In this document: positions 27,701 through 34,551 of the stretch, piece by piece
Layout of the letters: each line of letters opens with the position of its first letter
Numbering within the stretch: the stretch's first letter is position 1
Assembly: GCA_021151765.1 (NCBI GenBank)
Contig: JAGKWR010000008.1
Span: 1 to 64,000 of the forward strand
From: Alphaproteobacteria bacterium
GTDB lineage: Bacteria > Pseudomonadota > Alphaproteobacteria > Rickettsiales > UBA1997
Direction: 5' to 3'
Length of the DNA: 64,000 bases
Program-made: the position numbers and the translations under genes
Notes under the pieces: model-generated
What the model saw: only the letters and a program-made list of their open reading frames with translations
The model's database searches: none
Told to the model about the DNA's origin: nothing

Positions 27701-30579
27701 ATTACGATCTGAATACTACTAATAATCCATTACGTGAATCACAAGCATTAGCTTCTAATGCTGTAGCAGCTGCAGATACAGCAGAACACTCTCAAGAAAA
27801 TCCAACGTCAGGATCACAAGAATCAGCTTCCGATCCTGTAGCAGCTGCAGATCCAGAAGAACCAAATTCTTTATATGATAAAATAGAATCATTAGTCAAA
27901 GAACTCTCTGAGTTAGAAAGTAAACTTTCTCAGAAGAAATCACTTTTTGAAGATTTTAAAGAGGCAATAGCACCCAACGAGACTTCTACAAACCAAGATA
28001 CACAAGACAATGCCAATAGTAACGAAGCTGGCGCAATAAAAGCAACTTGGCCAGAATCAAAACTATCAACAAAAATCGAAAATTTATCTGACACGGCAAA
28101 AAAACTTGAAGAAGACATTCTCGAAAGTTTGAAAACGGAACTGACTTCATTCATTGAAACTTCAGAAGGTTTATTTCCTCAACAAGACTTTAGCAGCTAC
28201 CATGGGGATCAAAAATTTATTGAGGTGCCACTAGAAATTGAAGAACAAGAGGAACCTGAAAAAACCAAAAAAAAGTTAACCTTAAAAATTGCTAATAAGA
28301 GCATCTCTTTTTCTTCCGAGGTAATAGATAATGAAAATACTACACATAATGATGTTGATGATAGTGCAAGCTCTAATGGTAATGAAGTTAAAACACTTCA
28401 ACTAGCAATATTGGAGGGTAGGATTATAAATGCAGCAGAAGCTCCATTAGCAAAAGTTAAAGATCATTCTTCTTCCGAGATATTTGTTTCTTATCAAAAA
28501 ACCGCTCTTGCCGTTTGTAATTTTATACAAGAATTTCATAAGTCTAAATCACAAGAAATTGTTCATCAGATTTTTGAGGATGATGAAACTAGACAAAGTT
28601 TCAAATCAGGCCAGCTAAATATAGAAATTGATCACCCAAATATCACGGTAACATTACAAGAACAAGCAAAAACTTTTGATCTAAGTGATCTAAAAATTAA
28701 TAATGATTCAGTCGCACTAAGCGAAAGTTTAAAGAAGATTACTACAGAGCAAAAATTAACCATTTCTTCTTCGCAAGAACTTTTAGAAAAAGTCGAAGAA
28801 AGAAAGACTTTTTTGAATAAAGAAATTCAAACTTTTGCCGGTGATAACACTGAAAGAAAAGAAGAATCATTAAAAAGGCTTAACTCCCATTACACCTATT
28901 TATTAGACGAAAAATTAGAAGCTCTCGGAAATACACTTTTAGATTGTAAACCAAAAGGTTTATTGGTTGGAATAGAAGGCCTAACTAAAATAGAGAATAG
29001 TGATAACTACTTTTTTAGTATTGATGATGAAAATCATAATAATTCTCTTATTATTTCTTTCTCAACAAATGGGGAGATCTCAATTACACCAACTAATACT
29101 GGTGCTGATTATGATGCCAAAACATTAATGGCTTTAGGAGAAAGGTTAAAAGAACAGCAAAAAAATTATCAAACAACCTACGAAAATTTGTTTGCACAGC
29201 TAGGAAACTTAAAACTGTTCGAAACTGTTGAAGGAGCCGATGGCGTATACAAGTATAAAGTTACACGATATACTACACTTGGAGAAGGAGTTTATGATCC
29301 TATTAATAATCCAGGATCGAATTTTGATCCTCCACAGATAACAACCACAGATCCGGATCCGCGAAATACTTTTAAAGTTTATTTAGAAGGCAGAGACTAC
29401 GACATCACTGAATATGATCCTACTAATAGCATTATAGAATTTGCAGTTTTAGGAGAATTAGCAAAATCAGTCCAAAAAACCGGAGAATGTGAAACTTCAT
29501 ACTTAGAAAAAATTGAACGTAATACTGCAGTTGGAGAAACAGGGCTATATAGCCAATTAGAAGAAGAGCGAGAAACAAAGGAAAAACAACTTTCATCGAT
29601 TAATAACAATTTAGCTCTTCTTTTAAGTGGTACTTCAGGAAAAGATAGTCGCTTAACGGATTTATGTAGCGATCGTGAAAATGGCGAAGTATCTGCCGGA
29701 ACATATTGTGCAAAATATTTCCGTACCCTGTTTCATCATTCTACAGCAGAAAAAACTCTAAGAAGTCATTCAAATCAACTGCTGGAAGCTAAAGAAAAAA
29801 TAGAAGGTTTCCAACAAACGATCCAAGGATTTTTCAATACTCCTGCGAGCCTTTTCAAATGCGAGAAAACACAAAATGAAAATGTAACCTCAGAGACATA
29901 CTCATACAAAGGTCCTGGTCAAGAAGACAAAGTAGTCATAACCTTGTCTTATAGTTTGTCGGACACCAATACTTTGCCAAGTGTGTCGATTACTAATAAC
30001 ATTCGTATTCCTTCAACAAACGAATCTACAGAACTATACTGCGCTAATGGAGAGGATTTAGTAAAAAAAGTTCAGGAAACGATAGAAGAAGCCTCGAAAC
30101 ATAAATCATTCCTAAAGGCTATGACCGAAAAACTCGACGTGAGAGAAGGTCTTCTTCATAATAGAGTCATAAAGATTCCGAGTAATGGATTATTAGAATT
30201 AAAGAGAATGTGGAACACATTTAGTAAATTACTTGAAAGTGGAAGATTGGCATTTGCGGATGATAGTCATTTTACACTAAAGCGCGAAGAAAAAGCGGCG
30301 CTTAATAAACTTATTGATGCGATTATCGATCATGATACTAAGAACAGTAATACTCTAAATATAAAGAAAGATGAATCAAATCCCGTTGCAACTTTTGCTC
30401 AAATATACAGAACACTACGTAACCAAAAAAAAGATGCCGCAACTGAAATTACGGAAATTTATGAAAGTCTTATAAAAGACCTCCGAATTTTACCGAAACC
30501 ATCACTGAAACCACAACAAAGCGCAAGACTAGGAGCACCAACTGCAGCAGCAAAACCAGAACCACAGGGAAGAAGTTAA
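24754..30579 (+). CDS. Giant modular protein of unknown function (1941 aa)
   Basis: I do not recognise a family. The protein is acidic overall, rich in Glu, Ser, Asn and Lys, with no signal peptide and no membrane segment. By eye it alternates beta-rich blocks of 60-100 residues with helical or coiled-coil stretches. Beta blocks are near 75-135, 470-595, 702-762, 800-935, 1154-1255, 1285-1345, 1405-1470, 1495-1575 and 1700-1785. Most share a loose pattern: alternating hydrophobics, then Ile-x-Ile with an acidic turn, then a helix such as LLLLNQVAESIDALY or TLMALGERLKEQQ. The C-terminus is Pro/Ala-rich and basic (SARLGAPTAAAKPEPQGRS). Codon use (many AGA, AGG, ATA) differs from neighbours. It starts without an evident Shine-Dalgarno, and rmlB follows one base after its stop. 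A secreted, surface or scaffolding role is possible but unproven. Confidence 0.85.
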   Translation: MNTATISPNQTETKTTDTEEMEQKLRHYVFFASLKDLHTRENSDTNYEPQRLTLTEAFSDTFSATIQEVKIDDGECYLLKLTPLSGEENNFLVRVTKKKKGKKENDDEISIEFTLPDESKLENGNAIDRIYEIATNPKFENFTDKALVFINNNAVRIEESLIRQFCIKSSSSKYSSIPQYIGNSSKTTDENAPTSEGELGDTTTNKPVTPLKVEFADKTTEEGIRKISEKIREVFKLQYSVELDYLELQDRIIDLISSVNGLKFGEKFSSNSTQDSINLKESLMAKKEEIMESLSSSFASVIKTEDYSDLIDFISKELLIKFDSIRNLYLNKALYTFELTYYDRDFLKETTAAEVFSQIRIEEGTPTKESLLLSRNRNDSTSGLKPLDLSDKYRQDNSYLLSLKESVAMDIASYNYAHQFHERKESSKESLATKLERFSKIKESLEKEEKYKETLSKALAELNTVDNQFFLTNPESDQNEYTITFDGASLLNRYSEETTETTNTGSKKTSPANAKVIRQNRKFLQDQITKGYDKFQFTITTETENTTPSVSLSCFVSDDDEYETITAENSEYKTNHFDVERLIDYATLRIKFDLAKSIIKRLPKKTEGILSGLSLDENFKYSPQEIKEFLETQYSADNNLLIKSLLLFKPEALFTKLKELDEKLNQETLEKLAKVFEQANSIVEKRGNDENADKSLRKEGSELFFTLKIDTDPAAEYVFHIEREKISIILPDKPTTILDPLTESDLLLLNQVAESIDALYKQESVQSTSKISGLLDKIIGKKSELTLSKDKENENENENENKYYISFVSPQKENDMISISDQNDPLSDENAEEPTLVPEESSQEGEDLSQILYAGQNESITSESDNTIHALLPDQPEKKTLTIEGIGTIVLKHVSTKNDGSKEYSINVEYNETRDPDLAVIGRAEKILESYAASQELLIDSYKSKCGELSERIDEIAYLSSDPQSTSTHPETTDPKLEDTFEDYDLNTTNNPLRESQALASNAVAAADTAEHSQENPTSGSQESASDPVAAADPEEPNSLYDKIESLVKELSELESKLSQKKSLFEDFKEAIAPNETSTNQDTQDNANSNEAGAIKATWPESKLSTKIENLSDTAKKLEEDILESLKTELTSFIETSEGLFPQQDFSSYHGDQKFIEVPLEIEEQEEPEKTKKKLTLKIANKSISFSSEVIDNENTTHNDVDDSASSNGNEVKTLQLAILEGRIINAAEAPLAKVKDHSSSEIFVSYQKTALAVCNFIQEFHKSKSQEIVHQIFEDDETRQSFKSGQLNIEIDHPNITVTLQEQAKTFDLSDLKINNDSVALSESLKKITTEQKLTISSSQELLEKVEERKTFLNKEIQTFAGDNTERKEESLKRLNSHYTYLLDEKLEALGNTLLDCKPKGLLVGIEGLTKIENSDNYFFSIDDENHNNSLIISFSTNGEISITPTNTGADYDAKTLMALGERLKEQQKNYQTTYENLFAQLGNLKLFETVEGADGVYKYKVTRYTTLGEGVYDPINNPGSNFDPPQITTTDPDPRNTFKVYLEGRDYDITEYDPTNSIIEFAVLGELAKSVQKTGECETSYLEKIERNTAVGETGLYSQLEEERETKEKQLSSINNNLALLLSGTSGKDSRLTDLCSDRENGEVSAGTYCAKYFRTLFHHSTAEKTLRSHSNQLLEAKEKIEGFQQTIQGFFNTPASLFKCEKTQNENVTSETYSYKGPGQEDKVVITLSYSLSDTNTLPSVSITNNIRIPSTNESTELYCANGEDLVKKVQETIEEASKHKSFLKAMTEKLDVREGLLHNRVIKIPSNGLLELKRMWNTFSKLLESGRLAFADDSHFTLKREEKAALNKLIDAIIDHDTKNSNTLNIKKDESNPVATFAQIYRTLRNQKKDAATEITEIYESLIKDLRILPKPSLKPQQSARLGAPTAAAKPEPQGRS
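27127..27156 (+). repeat. (GAAAAC)x5 hexanucleotide tandem repeat
   Basis: Five perfect copies of gaaaac inside the giant gene, encoding the Glu-Asn repeat at about residues 792-801. Because the unit is two codons long, copy-number slippage would change protein length without shifting the frame. Confidence 0.95.
27736..27861 (+). repeat. Imperfect 51-base direct repeat, 75-base period
   Basis: Copies at 27736-27786 and 27811-27861 share about 42 of 51 bases by eye, with an identical core ctgtagcagctgcagat. They encode SNAVAAADTAE and SDPVAAADPEE in a linker of the giant protein and look like a partial tandem duplication that has since diverged. Confidence 0.8.
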
Positions 30580-30580
30580 T

Positions 30581-31582
30581 ATGAAAAACTTTCTAATCAC
30601 CGGTGGTGCTGGCTTTATCGGCAGTCACTTCGTCGAGTTGGTTTGTTCGTTAAATAATCGCGCGATTGTTTTGGATAAAATGACTTACGCTGCTGATCGT
30701 AAAAACTTGGCAGCAGTTGCACAAAATTCTTTGTTCAAATTGATTGAAGGCGATATTTGTGATCGTGATTTGGTCAGCAAAATTTTGCGTGAAGAACAAA
30801 TCGATTTTGTCGTCAATTTCGCTGCGGAATCGCACGTTGATAACTCGATCAAAGCTCCGGAAAATTTTATCCAAACCAACATCGTTGGCACTTTCAACAT
30901 GCTCAATTGTGCGTTGGATTTTTGGAAAAATCTGGCTGACGAAAAAAAATCAGAATTTCGTTTCTTGCACGTTTCAACTGACGAAGTTTACGGCTCGCTT
31001 GATTTAAACGATCCGAAATTTAACGAAGAAAATCCTTACAAACCAAACTCGCCTTATTCCGCGTCAAAAGCTGCTTCTGACCATTTAGTTCGCGCTTGGT
31101 TTGAAACTTACAAATTGCCCACAATTACTACAAATTGTTCTAACAATTTTGGTCCGCATCAACATCGCGAAAAGTTCATCCCAACTGTCATTTCTTCGGC
31201 AATTAACCACAAAAATATTCCAATCTATGGTACTGGCAAAAATATTCGTGATTGGATTTTTGTTAAAGATCACGCTCGCGGCATTCTTATGGCGCTTCAA
31301 AAAGGACTGGCTGGTCAAACTTATTGCTTTGGCGGCGAATGTGAGAAAGAAAATTTGGAATTGGCTCACGAAATTTGCACAATTTTAGACCAAATTAAGC
31401 CAAGAGCTGACGGTATTTCTTACACCAAACAAATCACTTTTGTTACTGACCGCCTCGGTCACGACAAACGTTACGCCATCAGCAACGACAAAGTTGCTCG
31501 CGAATTTGGTTTCAAACCATCAAAATCTTTCAGCGAACGATTAAAAGAAACTGTCGAGTGGTATCTACAACAAAATCATTAA
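30581..31582 (+). CDS. rfbB: dTDP-glucose 4,6-dehydratase
   Basis: RmlB/RfbB turns dTDP-glucose into dTDP-4-keto-6-deoxyglucose, the branch point for rhamnose and other deoxysugars. The 333 residues show the NAD motif GGAGFIGSHF, the HVSTDEVYG block, the catalytic YSASKAASD, and NNFGPHQ. The ATG lies one base after the stop of the giant gene, implying coupled translation, and the methyltransferase overlaps its 3' end. rfbA, rfbC and rfbD are not in the window, so the final sugar is unknown. Confidence 0.93.
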   Translation: MKNFLITGGAGFIGSHFVELVCSLNNRAIVLDKMTYAADRKNLAAVAQNSLFKLIEGDICDRDLVSKILREEQIDFVVNFAAESHVDNSIKAPENFIQTNIVGTFNMLNCALDFWKNLADEKKSEFRFLHVSTDEVYGSLDLNDPKFNEENPYKPNSPYSASKAASDHLVRAWFETYKLPTITTNCSNNFGPHQHREKFIPTVISSAINHKNIPIYGTGKNIRDWIFVKDHARGILMALQKGLAGQTYCFGGECEKENLELAHEICTILDQIKPRADGISYTKQITFVTDRLGHDKRYAISNDKVAREFGFKPSKSFSERLKETVEWYLQQNH

Positions 31583-32169
31583 CGCGCCAACAATTCGAAG
31601 CCAATAAAGCCGGCTGGACGAGATCTTTTTTTGAAGGAATCTCGCAAGACGGAGACGGCAATTACGTGCCGTGGATGACTTATCCGGCAATCGAATTTTT
31701 GCAAAATTATCTGCAAAACTCTCACGAAGTTTTTGAATTTGGCTGCGGCGCTTCTACGCTATTTTTCTGCGCAAGAGTCAAAAAAGTTGTTGGCCTTGAA
31801 ACTAACGAAAAGTGGCTAAGCATCGTCAATTCTATGCTACAAGCATCGCCAAACAAAGCATCTAACGTTGAGATAAATTTGATGGCTGACGGTTTGACTA
31901 ATCCAAATTACGAAAATTTCGCCAAAAATAGCGGCCAAAAATTCGATCTAATCATCATCGATTCTTTGAAAAGATTTGACTGTGCTAAAAATGTCATCGC
32001 AGCTTTGAAAGAAGATGGCATGGTGATTCTTGATGATTCTGAACGGAAAAATTATCGCAAAATTTTCGAATTTTTCGCCGCTAATAATTTTACACAAACT
32101 GATTTTGTCGGCATCGCACCCGGGCAATTGCGCATAAAGAACACGACGTTTTTCAAAAAAGCCGTTTAG
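31558..32169 (+). CDS. Class I SAM-dependent methyltransferase
   Basis: A 203-residue Rossmann-fold methyltransferase. The SAM-binding motif is FEFGCGASTLFF (about residues 59-70), the acidic end of strand 2 is VVGLETN, and IIIDSLKRFD is the motif following strand 4. The substrate is not evident; the neighbourhood suggests a sugar or a surface molecule. The only plausible start is a GTG at 31558, which overlaps the end of rfbB by 25 bases in another frame. The transcript probably ends at the hairpin at 32229-32253. Confidence 0.8.
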   Translation: MVSTTKSLTRQQFEANKAGWTRSFFEGISQDGDGNYVPWMTYPAIEFLQNYLQNSHEVFEFGCGASTLFFCARVKKVVGLETNEKWLSIVNSMLQASPNKASNVEINLMADGLTNPNYENFAKNSGQKFDLIIIDSLKRFDCAKNVIAALKEDGMVILDDSERKNYRKIFEFFAANNFTQTDFVGIAPGQLRIKNTTFFKKAV

Positions 32170-32228
32170 CTTTTAGATCCGTCCGGCGTTGCCTTTGAAA
32201 ATCTCAACTTGAAGTTAAATCGTAAGCC

Positions 32229-32253
32229 GAAAAGAGCCATTTAGGCTCTTTTC
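32229..32253. terminator. Bidirectional terminator hairpin
   Basis: Perfect 10-bp stem GAAAAGAGCC/GGCTCTTTTC with a 5-base loop attta, between the plus-strand methyltransferase and the minus-strand proB. A/T at the stem foot allows use in both directions; the T-run is inside the stem. Confidence 0.65.
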
Positions 32254-32254
32254 T

Positions 32255-32300
32255 CCCTCTTTGAAAAAGAGGGTGGCACGCGCAGCGTGACGGGTGATTT
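32255..32300. repeat. REP-like palindromic element, copy A
   Basis: Stem CCCTCTTT/AAAGAGGG with loop gaa, then TGG and a second small stem CACGC/GCGTG, ending CGGGTGATTT. It is G+C-richer than its surroundings and related, in opposite orientation, to copy B. Confidence 0.6.
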
Positions 32301-32358
32301 AAAAAAGTTACGGGAAGTTTGGAGATGAAAAAATATAAAAATTATCAACAACTAAAAT

Positions 32359-32408
32359 AAATCCTCCGGCACTTCGTGCCACCTCCTTTTGCAAAGGAGG
32401 CAAAGAGG
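32359..32408. repeat. REP-like palindromic element, copy B (inverted)
   Basis: Stems GGCAC/GTGCC (loop ttc) and CCTCCTTT/AAAGGAGG (loop tgc). Its reverse complement follows the same order as copy A: a pyrimidine/purine stem, GGTGGCACG, a short stem, then CGG..GATTT. The two copies face each other across about 58 bases of AT-rich sequence before the proB 3' end. Confidence 0.6.
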
Positions 32409-32413
32409 TAAAT

Positions 32414-33526
32414 CTATATTACTACTAAGTTGTCGATATGGACTAGCTCTGATTTAGCACCCTTCCCTAATATTTTCTTCACTTCATCTGATTTTTTCTG
32501 CAAAACTTTTTTGGCATCCACAGCGTCATAATTACTGATACCGCTTGCAATGTGAGCACCTGATTCATCACGAATAAAAATAGCATCGCCTTTTTTGAAA
32601 TCACCTTTCACCGCGACAACGCCGATTGGCAACAAGCTGATTTTTTTACTGCGCAAAGCTTCCACTGCACATTCATTTACAATCGCTTCGCCTTTTGGAT
32701 TTACAAAACCAGACAACCAATTCTTACGCGACTTCGCCGCTTTTTCTTTATTGTGGAAAATAGTAAAATTTTGCTGTTCTGCTAATAATTTTTGCAACGA
32801 ATTTTCGGCAAAACCGTTGGTAATCACCGTTTCACAATTTGAGTTTGCCAACATTTTAGCCGCCATAATTTTTGTAACCATACCGCCAGTTCCAACCGAA
32901 GAGCCCGCGCCGCCAGCCATCGCTTCAATTTCTTTAGTAATTGCAAAAACTTCTTTGATTAATTCCGCATCTTTTTCTGTGCGCGGATTTTTGTCGTAAA
33001 GACCATCAATATCAGAAAATAAAATCATCAAATCTGCCGCCACCATTTGTGCTACACGTGCCGCGAGACGGTCATTGTCGCCGATTTTTATTTCATCAAC
33101 CGCAACCGTGTCATTTTCGTTAATGATTGGTACAACACGATTTTTCAGCAAAGTTTCCAGCGTGTTGTGAGAATTCAAATAACGCTCGCGATCGTTGCAA
33201 TCAGATGCTGTAAGCAGAATTTGTGCGACGTTTAAATTATGTTTTGCAAACAAATCACGATAAAAACCCATCAAATGAATTTGGCCAATTGCCGCGGCAG
33301 CTTGTTTTTCTTGTAGCGACAATTTTTTGTTTTGCATTGCAAGTGCACCGCGCCCCAAAGCCACAGCGCCTGATGAAACAATCACAACTTCAATATTTTT
33401 GGCGATTAATTGCGCTACATTTTTGACAAAAGATTTTAGCCATTTTTGACGTAACTCGCCTTCAGAAACCAATAAAGAAGAACCGATTTTGATCACCAAT
33501 CGCTTCTTCTGATCAAACATCGCCAT
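32414..33526 (-). CDS. proB: Glutamate 5-kinase
   Basis: First step of proline synthesis: phosphorylates the gamma-carboxyl of glutamate. The 370 residues hold the amino-acid-kinase domain (LVIKIGSSLLV; VSSGAVALGRGAL; NENDTVAVDEIKIGDNDRLAARVA; LFSDIDGLYDKNP; GTGGMVTKIMAAKM) and a C-terminal PUA domain (about 275-355). proA is not in the window. Its start codon overlaps the stop of the upstream OmpA-like gene by one base. Confidence 0.96.
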   Translation of the reverse strand: MAMFDQKKRLVIKIGSSLLVSEGELRQKWLKSFVKNVAQLIAKNIEVVIVSSGAVALGRGALAMQNKKLSLQEKQAAAAIGQIHLMGFYRDLFAKHNLNVAQILLTASDCNDRERYLNSHNTLETLLKNRVVPIINENDTVAVDEIKIGDNDRLAARVAQMVAADLMILFSDIDGLYDKNPRTEKDAELIKEVFAITKEIEAMAGGAGSSVGTGGMVTKIMAAKMLANSNCETVITNGFAENSLQKLLAEQQNFTIFHNKEKAAKSRKNWLSGFVNPKGEAIVNECAVEALRSKKISLLPIGVVAVKGDFKKGDAIFIRDESGAHIASGISNYDAVDAKKVLQKKSDEVKKILGKGAKSELVHIDNLVVI

Positions 33527-34491
33527 TATCTTTTACCTCTTTCCTTCAAAGCTTTTTCGACACCTTCGCGATAAACAAAATTTTCAATCAGCGGCAACGG
33601 GAAAGATTCAAAAGAGCGCGCGCCTTTCAAAATATAGATACCAACAGCGCGGTTACTTTGTTCTTGCACACCTTTGGCGGTAATGATGTCGGGGAAATCT
33701 TCGCCAAAAGAACGAGTTTCGATTAGATCATCTGTAACACCATTTTTAACCAAATAGTCTTTCACAACTCCCACACGTTTGAAAGAAATACTTTGATTGC
33801 GCAATTCCTTGCCAGTTCTGTCGGCAGAACCAACCAATAAAATGCGATAATCACCCTTCATAGTCATTAAATAATCCACAACCACTTGAAAATCTTTCAT
33901 AGCTTTGGTGTTGAACTTGAAACTGTTTAAGTCGAATAAAACTTCAAAACGTTGGAATTGCGGTTCAACAATTTTAGTTGCTGGGTTGAGTTCATCTTTT
34001 TGGCTTTCGATGTAAAATTCGATTTCTTCTAAAAGCTTGTAAAATCTGGCGCGACACTTGGCAAGTTCACTGCCTTTGAAAATTGGTTTAGATTCTTTAG
34101 CAGCCCAACAATCATACAAATAAGTCAAGTGCGCCATTTGAATCGGCAGCTGATTTTGCATTTGTGGAGTTGAAACTACATCGAGTCTTTTTTGCATCGC
34201 AACCAATTCTTCCATTTGAGCTGGATCTGCTCCCCAATTGAGTGGATTTTCTGGAATTACAATTTTGTCTTCAGCAACTCTTTTGCTTTTTTCTAAGAAA
34301 TAAGCGGCATCTTTTTTGTTTTTTCCTTGTCCCAAATTACGCGAAAAATCTAGATATTCTAAAGCTAAATAAGCGTTAAATGTGCCTTGAGCTCTCAAAG
34401 CATTTTCATTGGCGATAACGTCATATCCTGTATTTTTCTTGGCACAAGCGCTCAAAAACAATATGGAAAGCAAAAGAATTGATAATCTCAT
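33526..34491 (-). CDS. OmpA-family lipoprotein
   Basis: A 321-residue outer-membrane lipoprotein with lipobox LFLSAC (Cys16). The first 190 residues are helical with no family I can name. The C-terminal part (about 200-300) is an OmpA-like peptidoglycan-binding domain: VLFDLNSFKFN, ILLVGSADRTGKELRN, FKRVGVVKDYLVKNGV and SNRAVGIYI. It presumably ties the outer membrane to the cell wall, as Pal does, though there is no tol/pal context. It is coupled to proB by a one-base overlap. Confidence 0.83.
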   Translation of the reverse strand: MRLSILLLSILFLSACAKKNTGYDVIANENALRAQGTFNAYLALEYLDFSRNLGQGKNKKDAAYFLEKSKRVAEDKIVIPENPLNWGADPAQMEELVAMQKRLDVVSTPQMQNQLPIQMAHLTYLYDCWAAKESKPIFKGSELAKCRARFYKLLEEIEFYIESQKDELNPATKIVEPQFQRFEVLFDLNSFKFNTKAMKDFQVVVDYLMTMKGDYRILLVGSADRTGKELRNQSISFKRVGVVKDYLVKNGVTDDLIETRSFGEDFPDIITAKGVQEQSNRAVGIYILKGARSFESFPLPLIENFVYREGVEKALKERGKR

Positions 34492-34513
34492 AAAGATTAA
34501 TTGATGGGTAAAT

Positions 34514-34541
34514 GGTGCTTAGATTGTTGATTCTAAGCACC
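34514..34541 (-). terminator. Hairpin between rho and the OmpA-like gene
   Basis: Perfect 10-bp stem GGTGCTTAGA/TCTAAGCACC with an 8-base loop, 10 bases past the rho stop. No T-run follows (ATTTACC), so termination may be partial. Confidence 0.5.
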
Positions 34542-34551
34542 AGAAACTATT

